Shown: positions 8,673 through 18,243, counted from the stretch's first letter. The stretch: 64,000 nucleotides of DNA from JAHECE01 sp963780675 (GCA_963780675.1 CAWACR010000003.1:868001-932000); one strand, 5' to 3'. Notes: a model not told the origin generated them from the letters alone. Numbers and translations are program-made.

Positions 8673-11077
8673 ATGTAGCTGCCCTTGCGCAGCCAGGACA
8701 TCGCGGGCGCGCCGTACGCGGGGGGCAGGTAGTACGTCGCGACGCGATAGACGATGGCGGCCGAGATCGCGGCCGACTCAGGGATGCCGATCGCGACGAG
8801 GCCGGCGGTGAGCGCCGCCTCCGTCACGCCGATCCCACCGGGCACCGGCATCAACCCCGCGAAGAGGGACACGAGGGTGTTGATCAAGAGCAGCTGGGAG
8901 AAGGGTGCGCTCTCCCCGAACGCGAGGAGCGAGAGCCCGAGGACCACCGCGTACAGCGCCTGGGCGGCGAAGTTGCCGAGGAAGAGCATGGCGACGTTGC
9001 GGCGGGAGCGCAGCACGTGCAAGGCGGCCTTCCCGTCGGCCGCTCGGGCCTTGAGGAATCGGCGCACCCGGGGGATCGCGAGCGCAATCACGATGGCGAG
9101 GACGGCGAGGCCGAGGACGAGGAAGACGGTGGCGGCGTCGATCCCGGTCTCGGTCCCCTCGACGGAGAGAGCCGACGCCCCCGAGATCAGCATCACGACG
9201 ATGATGAGGGCCTGGATGACGAATCCGGCAAGGCTGTCGATCAGCCCCACCGCCATCGCCTCGGTGGGGTTCGCGCCCAGCTTCTGGAAGAAGCGCACGG
9301 CGAGCGCCACCCGCGCCGCGGAACTCGGCACTGCAAGGGCGAGGAACTGGGTGGCGTACTGCAGCGCCAAGGACGGACCGAACCGCACGGGTCGGGTGGA
9401 GGCGCCGATGGTCGAGAAGGCCTGGCCGACCTGGACCACCGGGGCCACCAGGACGGCCGCGAGCAGCCAGCCGATCTGGGCGGACTGGAACTCCTCGATC
9501 AAGGTGTCGAGACCGATGCCGCTGATCGCCGAGATGAGCACCCACGCGACGAGGGCGACGAGGGCCACCTGGAGCAGCGATCCCAGGGAGACCCGGCGCA
9601 CCTTCTCCAGCTCGGGGAGGTCACTGCCGACGACGGCGGCTGCCCGTTTCCGCAGGTCCGCGACGTCCCACTCCTGCGCGCGCACGTCCCGTCGGAGGGA
9701 GGGCTCGAGTGCGGCCGGCTGCAAGAGGGGCAGCACGTCGGCCAAGTCCTCGGGACCGATCGCTTGGGTCGCTGCGCGCACCGCCCGCTCCGGGCCTACG
9801 AGAAGGGCGGTGCTCACGAGCAGTTCCGCGCGGTCCGACCGGAGCTCGACGTCCTTCGCGGCGACGACGGAGGCTCCGAAGTCGGCCAGGGCGACGGTTC
9901 CGTCGGGGCGCACCGTCAGGCGGTCGGGAGTAAGGCGCCCGTGCGCGATGCCCGTCTCGTGCAGGGCGACGAGGGCTGCCCACAGGCTCTCCAGGAGGGG
10001 GTCGTCGAGGGCGTCCTCGGCGAGCTCGGAGAGCGGGGTGGCCTCGTCTTCGAGGACGAGGAGGGCGTCCCGCCCCGTGGCGAGGCCCGCGGCGACGACG
10101 GGGAGCACGGGCACCCGTGCCCGTTCGGCGAACAGGGTGGCGAACGCCTCGTGCTCCACCTGCTGGAGCCGGTTCAGCCGCGTGGAGGGGTAGGTGTCGC
10201 GGTACCAGAGCGAGGCCCACAGGGACGAGATCAACTGGCCGTCCCAGGCGTCGCGTCCGTAGATCTTGACCAGGAGTGGCCGGCCCGTCGAGGACCGCCC
10301 GGTCACGTGCGCGACGCCGCGGGCGCCGAGGTCGGCGTGACGCAGGTCGGTGGCCTCGACGCCGAGATCGGCGAGGGCCACCGCGACCTGGCCGATGGAC
10401 AGCCGCCCGCCGGGTGAACCGAACAGGAGGTTGACGAGGGCACCCGCGGCCATGCCGATGGCGAGGCCGGCCGCCGCGCCCAGCAGGCTCGTGACGCCGA
10501 GGGCGACAGCCCCGATCACTCCGAACACGAGAACTGCCCGACCGGTGTGCCGCAGTGGCCGGGAGAGGTGCGGCGACGTCGTGATGATGACCGCCCCGGC
10601 GAGCGCGAGGTGCACGCCGGGATACACCGTGGGCGGCCCCGTGGCGACGACGGACCCCATCAGGGCCGATACGTCCACCCCGGCGGCCGTGCCGGCCAGC
10701 ACCGCGGCGCCGATGGCGAGCGCCCCGGCGAGCAGCTGCTGGAGCACCAGGCGGTGCCGGGCGACCACGGCGGCGGCGACGAGGAACAGGGTCCACGCCA
10801 GCAGCAGGTCGACGGCGATCCGCCAGAGCCAGTCGAGGCCCGCCCCGGCGGTCGCGACGAATCCGGTGACGGCGTCGTTCACCGGGGTGGACGCGCCGCT
10901 GACCACCAGCGTGAGGACCGCGATCGTCAGGAGGGAGCCGACCAGGAGGACGACGTCGGTCGGTCGGCGCGCGCGGGGTGCCCGGGCCTCCGACCCGAAC
11001 ACCCGGACGTCGGCGGCCCGCCAGAACGCGGCGTCGCGCAGCCCGCCCCGCTCACGCGGCGTCGAGGTCTCGGACAC
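8669..11077 (-). CDS. Flippase-like (UPF0104/LPG synthase TM) protein with embedded pseudokinase domain
   Basis: An 802-residue protein with three parts. The N-terminal third (residues 40-250) has about six membrane segments. Residues 270-480 resemble a protein-kinase or phosphotransferase fold: a VKIYGRD strand, HGRLTPDRL where a kinase would have the HRD loop, then VALADFG with an intact DFG. The last 320 residues have the seven or so spans of the UPF0104/lysylphosphatidylglycerol-synthase membrane domain, ending in PVPGGIGVTEAAL. The catalytic aspartate of HRD is missing, so the kinase part is probably a pseudokinase. A role in lipid or glycan flipping is inference. GTG 11077 is the most upstream plausible start before a membrane-free N-terminus. 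Confidence 0.8.
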   Translation of the reverse strand: MSETSTPRERGGLRDAAFWRAADVRVFGSEARAPRARRPTDVVLLVGSLLTIAVLTLVVSGASTPVNDAVTGFVATAGAGLDWLWRIAVDLLLAWTLFLVAAAVVARHRLVLQQLLAGALAIGAAVLAGTAAGVDVSALMGSVVATGPPTVYPGVHLALAGAVIITTSPHLSRPLRHTGRAVLVFGVIGAVALGVTSLLGAAAGLAIGMAAGALVNLLFGSPGGRLSIGQVAVALADLGVEATDLRHADLGARGVAHVTGRSSTGRPLLVKIYGRDAWDGQLISSLWASLWYRDTYPSTRLNRLQQVEHEAFATLFAERARVPVLPVVAAGLATGRDALLVLEDEATPLSELAEDALDDPLLESLWAALVALHETGIAHGRLTPDRLTVRPDGTVALADFGASVVAAKDVELRSDRAELLVSTALLVGPERAVRAATQAIGPEDLADVLPLLQPAALEPSLRRDVRAQEWDVADLRKRAAAVVGSDLPELEKVRRVSLGSLLQVALVALVAWVLISAISGIGLDTLIEEFQSAQIGWLLAAVLVAPVVQVGQAFSTIGASTRPVRFGPSLALQYATQFLALAVPSSAARVALAVRFFQKLGANPTEAMAVGLIDSLAGFVIQALIIVVMLISGASALSVEGTETGIDAATVFLVLGLAVLAIVIALAIPRVRRFLKARAADGKAALHVLRSRRNVAMLFLGNFAAQALYAVVLGLSLLAFGESAPFSQLLLINTLVSLFAGLMPVPGGIGVTEAALTAGLVAIGIPESAAISAAIVYRVATYYLPPAYGAPAMSWLRKGSYI

Positions 11078-11331
11078 GGCTGGCTGGCCTCCGGTCGGTC
11101 GGCAATGTCGCCTGGCGCAAAGCCGGCACGGCAAATCGTACAAAGGGATTCCGCCGCGCCGGACCTCCCGGCGGCCCGGCGCGACGTCGTCGTCGGGCCC
11201 GGAGAGTGTCCGCGCAGATCGGGGGGCTATGCCCGGCGTGGTGGGGACGGTCCGTGAGACGGTCGCCACACCCTTCCCGCGCAGCACGCCTCGCCGTTAC
11301 GGTGGTCGACACCCAACGACGGGAGCGCGAC

Positions 11332-12615
11332 ATGAGCTGGCTGGTCCGGGAGTACCAGGACGACGACATGGAGTCGGTTGTCCGGCTGTGGGACACCACG
11401 AGCCCACATCGATACGGATCGGTGTTCAGCCTCGCCGAATGCATCGGAGCGCTGCGGTCGGGCGAGCCCGCCGTGGTGGCCGTCTCCGGTGGCGAGGTGC
11501 TCGGTGCGGGCCTGGCGATCGTGACGGGTGAGCGGGCGTGGATCGTGCGGGTCGCGGTCGCTCCCGGGAGCCCGGGTGACGGGCTGCGCGCGGCGCTCCT
11601 GCCCGCGCTCGAGCGGCTCGCCGTCGAGAGGGGCGCGCGGCGGATCGGTTTCGTGGCGCCGCCGGAGCAGGACGTGGCGGAGGACCTCGAGGCCGCCGGG
11701 TTCACGATGCGCCCGGCGATGGCGTTCTTCGAGAAGGTCCAGGCCGTGGGGCCGGGGGAGACTGCGCTGATGGAGGCGCTGGGCGGGCGGGTGCTGCCGT
11801 CCGGCCTCTGGGACCGCATCTCCGGGATGGAGACCGAGAAGACCTTGATCGAGCGGCGCGTCGTGCTTCCCCTGCAGGAGCCCGAGCTCGCCCAGGCGCA
11901 CGGAGTCATGCCACCGCGCGCGATCGTGCTGTTCGGGCCCCCTGGCACCGGCAAGACGACGTTCGCCCGCGGCATCGCGTCGCGGCTCGGCTGGCCGTTC
12001 GTGGAGATCTTCCCGTCGCGCCTCGCGGCAGACGCCGGGGGGCTCGCGAACGCGCTGCGCGAGGTGTTCGCCCAGATCAGCGAGTTCGAGCGGGTCTTGT
12101 TGTTCATGGATGAGGTCGAGGAGATCGCTCCGCGCCGCGAGGGCGTGCCGACGTCGTCGGTGCACGGGGTGACGAACGAGCTCCTCAAGCTGATCCCGGC
12201 CTTCCGGGAGCGCGACACACGGCTCCTCGTCGCTGCGACGAACTCCGTCCGCTCGCTCGACTCCGCCTTCCTCCGTCCGGGCCGCTTCGACTACCTCATC
12301 CCCGTGGGACCGCCGGACGCATCGGCGCGCCGAGCCCTGTGGCAGCGGTTCGTGGACGTCTCGGGACGTCGGGACGTGGATCTGGATGTCCTCGTGACCG
12401 CGACGTCGGGCTTCACCCCGGCCGACATCGAGTACGCGGCGCGCGTGGCGGCGCAGTCAGCCTTCGAGCGCGAGGTGGTCCACGGGCAGGCGACCCACAC
12501 CCCCGGCGCGGGGACGGACGACTACCTCGCCGCCCAGCGCCAGGTGAGGCCGACCGTGACCTCGGCGATCCGCCAGGAGTTCCTCGAGGACATCGCGGCT
12601 TTCGCCCGGACCTGA
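11332..12615 (+). CDS. GNAT-like domain fused to an AAA+ ATPase
   Basis: A 427-residue fusion. Residues 1-140 look like a GNAT acetyltransferase: an REYQDDD N-terminus, the central IVRVAVAPG strand, then LERLAVERGARRIGF. The rest is an AAA+ module of the FtsH/proteasomal ATPase group. It has Walker A GPPGTGKT (202-209), Walker B LLFMDEVEE, sensor 1 VAATNS and an arginine-finger-type RPGRFDY. No protease or zinc motif follows, so it is not FtsH itself. GGGAGCG precedes the ATG. The next gene starts two bases after its stop. The function is unknown; an acetyl-CoA-responsive or acetylating chaperone is conceivable but unproven. Confidence 0.8.
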   Translation: MSWLVREYQDDDMESVVRLWDTTSPHRYGSVFSLAECIGALRSGEPAVVAVSGGEVLGAGLAIVTGERAWIVRVAVAPGSPGDGLRAALLPALERLAVERGARRIGFVAPPEQDVAEDLEAAGFTMRPAMAFFEKVQAVGPGETALMEALGGRVLPSGLWDRISGMETEKTLIERRVVLPLQEPELAQAHGVMPPRAIVLFGPPGTGKTTFARGIASRLGWPFVEIFPSRLAADAGGLANALREVFAQISEFERVLLFMDEVEEIAPRREGVPTSSVHGVTNELLKLIPAFRERDTRLLVAATNSVRSLDSAFLRPGRFDYLIPVGPPDASARRALWQRFVDVSGRRDVDLDVLVTATSGFTPADIEYAARVAAQSAFEREVVHGQATHTPGAGTDDYLAAQRQVRPTVTSAIRQEFLEDIAAFART

Positions 12616-12616
12616 G

Positions 12617-14023
12617 GTGACGCTCGTCAGGCTCGGTGAGCCGGGCGGGCGCTGGGTCCTCCTCGCCACCGTGCTCGGTTCGGGGATCGCGTTCATCGAC
12701 GCGACCGTGGTGGGCGTGGCCCTGCCGACGATCGGGGAGGACCTCGGAGCCGGAGCGGCCGGCCTGCAGTGGACGGTCAACGCGTACACCCTCACGCTGG
12801 CGGCGTTCATCCTGCTCGGGGGGTCCCTCGGCGACCGGCTCGGCCGACGCCGGGTGTTCGTCGTGGGTGTCGTGTGGTTCGCGGGCGCCTCGCTCGCGTG
12901 CGGCCTGGCCCCCACCGCGGGCGCTCTCGTCGCTGCCCGAGCGGTCCAGGGAGTCGGCGCCGCGCTGCTGACCCCGGGCTCCCTGTCGATCATCCAGTCC
13001 GTCTTCGACCCGGCCGACCGTCCCCGGGCGATCGGCACGTGGGCCGGCCTCGGTGGCATCGCCGGCGTCGTGGCCCCTCTGCTCGGGGGTTGGCTCCTCC
13101 TCGTGGGGACCTGGCGCTCCGTATTCCTGATCAACCTGCCGCTCGCCGTCGTCGTGGTGGTCGCCGCGGTGCGGCACGTCCCGGAGAGCGTGGATCCGCT
13201 CGCGGAGGGCCGGCTCGACGTCGCCGGCGTCGCGCTCAGCGCCGTGGGCTTGGCCGGCCTCACCTACGCCTTCACGGCCTGGCCCGAGCGCGGGTCCGGG
13301 GATCCGCTCGTCTGGGCGAGCCTGGTGCTCGGCGCCGTGGGCCTCGTCGCCTTCATGCTCGTCGAGAGGGCGACGGCGAACCCGCTCGTGCCGCTGCGTC
13401 TCTTCCGCTCGCGGGCGTTCTCCTCGACGAACGCCGCGACCTTTCTGATCTATGCGGCCCTGAGCGGCGTGTTCTTCTTCGCGGTGATCACGCTGCAGGT
13501 GGTGTCCGGCTACTCCCCGCTGGAGGCGGGGCTGGCCATGCTGCCCGTGACGGTGCTTCTCATCCTCCTGTCGTCCCGGTCAGGGGCGCTGGCGGAGCGG
13601 ATCGGGCCGCGGATCCCGATGACCGCAGGCCCTCTCGTCTGCGCGGGCGGCACCCTGCTGCTCGCGAGCATCGGGCCCGAGGCCGTGTACGTCACCGAGG
13701 TCCTGCCAGGCGCCGTCGTCCTCGGCCTGGGCCTCGTCCTGACGGTCGCTCCGCTCACCGCCACGGCGCTCGCCTCGGTGGCGGGGCGGCACGTCGGGAT
13801 CGCGAGCGGGGTCAACAACGCGGTCGCTCGGGCGGCAGGACTGATGGCGATCGCCGTGCTCCCCCTCGTGGCGGGGGTGGGGGAGACCCTCCTCGACCCG
13901 GTGACGCTCGCCCCCGCCCACCGGACCGCGATGTTCGTCTGTGCGGGCCTGATGCTCGCCGGTGGCCTCGTGGCGTTCTCGGGTGTTCCGTCGTCCTACG
14001 GAGCGCTCCGCACCGAGGACTGA
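12617..14023 (+). CDS. MFS transporter, DHA2 (14-TM) drug exporter type
   Basis: A 468-residue major facilitator protein. The motif-C/DHA2 features LDATVVNVALP (here IDATVVGVALPTIGEDL) and LQWTVNAYTL sit at the N-terminus, followed by GGSLGDRLGRRRVF (motif A) and TPGSLSIIQ. About 13-14 hydrophobic segments can be counted. Relatives are proton-coupled multidrug exporters. GTG 12617 lies two bases after the stop of the GNAT-AAA+ gene, so the pair is co-transcribed. That may be a functional link, or just economy. Confidence 0.9.
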   Translation: MTLVRLGEPGGRWVLLATVLGSGIAFIDATVVGVALPTIGEDLGAGAAGLQWTVNAYTLTLAAFILLGGSLGDRLGRRRVFVVGVVWFAGASLACGLAPTAGALVAARAVQGVGAALLTPGSLSIIQSVFDPADRPRAIGTWAGLGGIAGVVAPLLGGWLLLVGTWRSVFLINLPLAVVVVVAAVRHVPESVDPLAEGRLDVAGVALSAVGLAGLTYAFTAWPERGSGDPLVWASLVLGAVGLVAFMLVERATANPLVPLRLFRSRAFSSTNAATFLIYAALSGVFFFAVITLQVVSGYSPLEAGLAMLPVTVLLILLSSRSGALAERIGPRIPMTAGPLVCAGGTLLLASIGPEAVYVTEVLPGAVVLGLGLVLTVAPLTATALASVAGRHVGIASGVNNAVARAAGLMAIAVLPLVAGVGETLLDPVTLAPAHRTAMFVCAGLMLAGGLVAFSGVPSSYGALRTED

Positions 14024-14034
14024 CGCGGAACGGG

Positions 14035-14652
14035 TCAGCCCTGGAACGCCTGGCAGGCCGGGGCGGCCTCGAAGGCGGCGCGGACCTCGGCGCGCGCGTC
14101 CGAGGCGCCCTCGGTCGCCGTGCCGTAGACGTCCCCGACGGCAGACGCCGCGGCCTGGACCGCGAGGAGCGCGGCGCCGGCGGCGGCCACGAAGTCGGCG
14201 GCGGACTCGGCAGAGGCGACCGACGCCGCCTGCGTGGCGACCTCCTGCCGGGCGGCATCCAGGTCGTCGAGCGCCGTCTCCAGCTCGGCCTTGACCTCCT
14301 GTGCGCCGGGCTCGTCGGGAGCCGCGCCGACGGCCGTGCGTACGTCCGCCACCGACGCGCTCACCGCGTCAACCTGCGCGCTGATCTGGGCCTTCGCGTC
14401 GTCGATCGCTGCGGTGCCGTCGAGCGGGTTGACCTGGAGGCCCTCGCCGATCCCGTCGACAGCGGTGCGCACATCGGTGAGGGACGAGCAGATCCCGTCG
14501 GCCCACGCCGTCGTCGGGTCCAGGGCGTCGGCCCCGGTGGTGGTGGGCGCCGTCGTCGTCGGCGTGTCCGCCGACGTGCCCGAGCTGCAGGCCGCGAGGG
14601 CGAGCACGCCCGCGGCTGCGACGGCGGCGAGAAGGTGGCGGGAGCGAGACAC
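14035..14652 (-). CDS. Secreted lipoprotein, coiled-coil rich, unknown function
   Basis: A 205-residue protein with a clear lipoprotein signal: basic start, hydrophobic stretch and lipobox LAAC with the acylated Cys at about residue 21. A threonine-rich tether follows. The rest is alanine-rich and helical with regular hydrophobic spacing, consistent with a coiled coil. Only two further cysteines (ICSS and PACQ) are visible and could pair. AGGA lies before the GTG start. It converges on the MFS gene, with 11 bases between. The function is unknown. Confidence 0.75.
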   Translation of the reverse strand: MSRSRHLLAAVAAAGVLALAACSSGTSADTPTTTAPTTTGADALDPTTAWADGICSSLTDVRTAVDGIGEGLQVNPLDGTAAIDDAKAQISAQVDAVSASVADVRTAVGAAPDEPGAQEVKAELETALDDLDAARQEVATQAASVASAESAADFVAAAGAALLAVQAAASAVGDVYGTATEGASDARAEVRAAFEAAPACQAFQG

Positions 14653-14803
14653 GGTTCCTCCGAGGTGGTCGACGACGGCCCGCGGGACGCGGCTTTGGCC
14701 TGGCACCACCGTACGTTGCCGGTCGGGCCCCTGCCGAACCGCCGCCCCGACGGGGACGGCTCGCGACCGGGGAAGGTCCCGACGACGGCACCCCGGCCGG
14801 CGT

Positions 14804-14809
14804 TAGGCT
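14804..14809 (+). promoter_or_regulatory. Candidate -10 element for the trpB-like gene
   Basis: TAGGCT, about 78 bases before the ATG. A convincing -35 is not visible, so this is a weak call. Confidence 0.3.
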
Positions 14810-14886
14810 CGCCGCGGTCGCAAGGTCAGGGCGGACCGGCGGCTGCGTGAGATGGTCCCGCCCGCGCTGACCCGAGAGAGGACCCG

Positions 14887-16206
14887 ATGGCGAGCCCCGA
14901 GCCCGAGACCACCCCGATCCTGCCCCGAGGCCTGGAACCGCTCGGCACTGCGGTACCGGCCGGCGTCCCGACGCACTGGTACAACCTCAACGCCGACTTC
15001 CCCGAGCCGGTCCCGCCGCACCTGCACCCGGGCACCCTCGAGCCGCTCGGGCCCGAGGACCTCGCCCCGCTCTTCCCGATGGGGCTCATCCAGCAGGAGG
15101 TGACCACCGAGCGGTACGTGGAGATCCCGCAGGTGGTCCGCGAGATCTACGGGAAATGGCGGCCGTCGCCCCTGATCCGGGCGGTCCGCCTGGAGCGCGA
15201 GCTCGGCACACCCGCGCGGATCTACTACAAGTACGAGGGCATCAGCCCCGTCGGCTCGCACAAGCCGAACACCGCCATCGCACAGGCGTACTACAACAAG
15301 GTCGAGGGCATCACCAAGCTCACCACGGAGACCGGCGCCGGGCAGTGGGGCGCGTCGCTGTCGATGGCGTGCGCGCTCCTCGGGCTGTCCTGTGAGGTCT
15401 GGCAGGTGCGGGCGTCCTTCGACGCCAAGCCCTACCGGCGCATGCAGATGGAGACCTACGGCGGCGTCTGCCACCCGTCTCCCTCGGACCTGACCGACGC
15501 CGGGCGGGCGATGCTCGCCGCGGACCCCGACACCACCGGGTCCCTCGGCATGGCGATCAGCGAGGCGGTCGAGGCGGCGGCCAAGGATCCTGACGCCCAC
15601 TACTCCCTCGGCAGCGTGCTCAACCACGTGATGCTCCACCAGAGCGTCATCGGCGAGGAGGCCCTCGCGCAGCTGGAGACCTTCGGCGAGCGGCAGGCGG
15701 ACATCATCTTCGGCTGCGCCGGCGGCGGGTCCAACCTCGGCGGGCTGTCGTTCCCGTTCATCGGCCAGAACCTGCGCGAGGGGACGACGACGCGCGTCGT
15801 GGCGTGCGAGCCCGCGGCCTGCCCCTCGCTCACCCAGGGTGAGTACCGCTACGACTTCGGCGACGTCGCGGGCCTGACGCCGCTGCTGAAGATGCACACC
15901 CTCGGCAAGGACTTCGTGCCGGCGTCGATCCACGCGGGTGGGTTGCGCTACCACGGCATGTCGCCGATGGTCTCCCACGCGGTGAACCTGGGCCTGATGA
16001 GCGCCGTCGCGATCGAGCAGGACCACGCCTTCGAGGCGGGCGTCCTCTTCGCGCGGGCCGAGGGCATCATCCCGGCACCGGAGTCCACGCACGCCGTGGC
16101 GGGTGCGATCGACTACGCGCGGCGGACCGCGGAGGCCGAGGTCATCGTGATCGGTCTCTCCGGGAACGGCGTGCTGGACCTCCCCGCGTACGAGGCCTAC
16201 GTCTGA
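14887..16206 (+). CDS. TrpB-like PLP-dependent enzyme (TrpB2 type)
   Basis: A 439-residue pyridoxal-phosphate enzyme of the tryptophan synthase beta family, of the longer TrpB2 form. The PLP lysine is in GSHKPN (Lys126), the phosphate-binding loop is CAGGGSN, and the substrate loop is ETGAGQWG. TrpB2 proteins condense indole and serine, often without a TrpA partner. No trpA or other trp gene is nearby, so it may be a salvage or stand-alone enzyme. GAGAGGACCC precedes the ATG. A strong hairpin follows the stop. Confidence 0.9.
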   Translation: MASPEPETTPILPRGLEPLGTAVPAGVPTHWYNLNADFPEPVPPHLHPGTLEPLGPEDLAPLFPMGLIQQEVTTERYVEIPQVVREIYGKWRPSPLIRAVRLERELGTPARIYYKYEGISPVGSHKPNTAIAQAYYNKVEGITKLTTETGAGQWGASLSMACALLGLSCEVWQVRASFDAKPYRRMQMETYGGVCHPSPSDLTDAGRAMLAADPDTTGSLGMAISEAVEAAAKDPDAHYSLGSVLNHVMLHQSVIGEEALAQLETFGERQADIIFGCAGGGSNLGGLSFPFIGQNLREGTTTRVVACEPAACPSLTQGEYRYDFGDVAGLTPLLKMHTLGKDFVPASIHAGGLRYHGMSPMVSHAVNLGLMSAVAIEQDHAFEAGVLFARAEGIIPAPESTHAVAGAIDYARRTAEAEVIVIGLSGNGVLDLPAYEAYV

Positions 16207-16218
16207 CGCGGCGCCGGC

Positions 16219-16249
16219 GCGGACCCGACGGCAACGCCGTCGGGTCCGC
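16219..16249. terminator. Bidirectional hairpin terminator
   Basis: A perfect 14-base-pair GC-rich stem with a 3-base AAC loop, 12 bases after the TrpB-like stop and 9 before the stop of the convergent hydrolase. There is no U-run, as is common in actinobacterial terminators. Confidence 0.8.
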
Positions 16250-16258
16250 ACGAACGCC

Positions 16259-17320
16259 TCACGCCGTCGTCTCGTCCGCCTCCGGCCGCTGGTAGAGCCG
16301 GTGGTTGGCCACCTGGATCGCACCCGGCCGGCCCGGGTACTCGGTGATGGGCTCGTCGTGCATGAAGGCCCGGATCACGTGCGCCAGGAGTTCGGGATGG
16401 CTGAAGTTGGCGGCGTGCGCGACCTCGGGCAGGCGCACCAGGTCCGTGCGGTCCGACATCTGGCTGAGGACTTCGCGGATGCGGTCGCCGGGGGGCAGCA
16501 GCGGGTCGCGCGCCCCGAGCACGCCCAGGGTGGGCACGTCCAGCGCGAGCAGCGTCTCGAACGCCGGGAAGCGGGTCATCTCGCGGAAGAGGCGCAGGGA
16601 GTCGATGAGCCCGAACCGCAGGTAGTCGGGTGCGGCCACGCCGACCAGGGAGAAGGGTTCGCGGGGGGCGTCGCGGACCATCTGGCCCAGGGCCCGCACG
16701 AGCGGGCGGTTGTGCAGGCCGCCGGCGGGGGAGACGAGGACCACCCGGTCGGCGCGCTCCCGGTAGCGGGTGGCGAACTCCGCGGAGATGGCGGCGCCGA
16801 GGGAGTTGCCCACGAGGGTGGCGCGCTGGATGCCGACGGTGTCCATGAAGTCGGCGAGGGCGTCGGCCAGGGCGGGGATCCCCAGGGTCGTGGGCGGGTT
16901 GTCGCTGCGTCCGTAGCCGGGCAGGTCGGGGACGTAGGTCGGGTACTCCTGGGCGAGGAGGCCCGCGGTGGGGAGCAGGTAGGTGCCGGAGATCCCGAAC
17001 CCGTGGACGTGGATCATCACGGGGCCTTCGGTCGGGGTGGTGGAGGCCCGGTAGAAGATCCTCGTGCCGAAGACGTCGATCTCGTGCTCGGTCAGCGTGG
17101 CCGGGTGCTCGGGCCCGACGCGGGGCAGGGCTTGGAGCAGCGACTCCGTGCTGCGTTCGGCGCGCTCGACCGCTTGCCGGACGAGCGCGGGCTGCTGCGC
17201 CGAGTGCAGGGCGTCCCACGCCTTGTCGAGGCGCTCACCCGAGCGCGGCAGACGGCGGGAGTAGTCGACGAGACGGTCGAGGGCCGGTCGGTCGAGCGCC
17301 GGTCGGTCGAACGAGGTCAT
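16259..17320 (-). CDS. Alpha/beta hydrolase
   Basis: A 353-residue alpha/beta-hydrolase-fold enzyme. The oxyanion motif HVHGFG is at residues 104-109, the nucleophile elbow GNSLG at 171-175 (Ser173), an acidic residue in GARDPLLPPG, and a late histidine in EVAHAANFSHPE. The first 80 residues are an extra helical region, with the repeated start FDRPALDRPALDR. There is no signal peptide. Family members are esterases, epoxide hydrolases, dehalogenases and C-C hydrolases; the substrate is unknown. It is divergent from another alpha/beta hydrolase. Confidence 0.88.
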   Translation of the reverse strand: MTSFDRPALDRPALDRLVDYSRRLPRSGERLDKAWDALHSAQQPALVRQAVERAERSTESLLQALPRVGPEHPATLTEHEIDVFGTRIFYRASTTPTEGPVMIHVHGFGISGTYLLPTAGLLAQEYPTYVPDLPGYGRSDNPPTTLGIPALADALADFMDTVGIQRATLVGNSLGAAISAEFATRYRERADRVVLVSPAGGLHNRPLVRALGQMVRDAPREPFSLVGVAAPDYLRFGLIDSLRLFREMTRFPAFETLLALDVPTLGVLGARDPLLPPGDRIREVLSQMSDRTDLVRLPEVAHAANFSHPELLAHVIRAFMHDEPITEYPGRPGAIQVANHRLYQRPEADETTA

Positions 17321-17415
17321 GGCGGTACTGTGCCACCGATCGAGGCGGTGGCCCGGGCGGAGAGGCCGCGTCGTGCGCAGTACGCACGGGCCGCCGAGAT
17401 GGCACGATCGGGGGA

Positions 17416-18174
17416 GTGAAGATGCCTCTGCGGCGTGCGGCGCGGGAGGTCGGCAACCTCGTCGACTTCGGCGTCAACGACCTCGCCTACATCATCAGGT
17501 GGCCCCTCATGGGCCACCTGACCAAGGCTGAGGCGACGCGTTACGCGAACCCCCCGCATCCCCGGGAGCCGCATGTCGTCCTGCTCCCCGGCGTCTACGA
17601 GACGTGGCAGTTCCTGCGGCCGATCGCCGAGGCGCTCTACGCCCGCGGCTACCCGGTGCACGCGGTCGCCGAGATGGGGCACAACAGCGGCCCGGTGCAC
17701 GAGATGGCCGCGCGCGTGGCTCGGTTCCTCGAGGAGAACGACCTGCGCGGCGTCGTCCTCGTGGCCCACAGCAAGGGCGGGCTGATCGGCAAGTACGTCA
17801 TGGGCCATACCCGCGCCGGTGAGCGCGTGCGGGAGATGGTGAGCGTGAACTCGCCCTACAGCGGCTCCGCGTTCGCCCACGTGATCCCCGTGCGTACCGT
17901 TCGCCACTTCCACCCGCGCCACCCCACGCTGTCCATGCTCAACGAGAGCGCCGAGGTGAACTCCCGGATCACGTCGATCTGCAGCCGGTACGACCCCCTC
18001 ATCAACACCCACGAGGGAATGAGCACGGCCACGAACGTCCCTCTCGACGCCGTGGGGCACTTCCGGATCCTCAAGGACCCCCGCGTGCTGGAGACCATCC
18101 TCGAGGTGGTCTCCGGGACGGGACGGTCGGCCGGCTCGGTGGGGGAGACCACCGTGTCGCGGGCACCGGCGTAG
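17416..18174 (+). CDS. Alpha/beta hydrolase, lipase/PGAP1-like
   Basis: A 252-residue lipase-type hydrolase. LLPGVYETW carries the oxyanion loop, AHSKGG the nucleophile (Ser119), RYDPLINTHEG probably the acid, and AVGHF the histidine. GTG 17416 follows CACGAT by seven bases and could be leaderless. ATG 17422, with GGGGAG five bases upstream, would instead fit a Shine-Dalgarno start; the difference is two residues. Similar proteins in actinobacteria act on acyl esters, but the substrate is not known. A strong terminator follows. Confidence 0.85.
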   Translation: MKMPLRRAAREVGNLVDFGVNDLAYIIRWPLMGHLTKAEATRYANPPHPREPHVVLLPGVYETWQFLRPIAEALYARGYPVHAVAEMGHNSGPVHEMAARVARFLEENDLRGVVLVAHSKGGLIGKYVMGHTRAGERVREMVSVNSPYSGSAFAHVIPVRTVRHFHPRHPTLSMLNESAEVNSRITSICSRYDPLINTHEGMSTATNVPLDAVGHFRILKDPRVLETILEVVSGTGRSAGSVGETTVSRAPA

Positions 18175-18185
18175 GCACCCTGCCG

Positions 18186-18235
18186 AGACGGGCGTGGGCC
18201 GGGCCTCCGACAAGGAGGGCGACCCACGCCCGTCT
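18186..18235. terminator. Bidirectional hairpin terminator
   Basis: A perfect 13-base-pair outer stem (AGACGGGCGTGGG with its complement) and a second inner stem CCTCC/GGAGG. It lies between the lipase-like gene and the convergent EF-G-like gene and serves both. Confidence 0.8.
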
Positions 18236-18243
18236 GGTCGACG

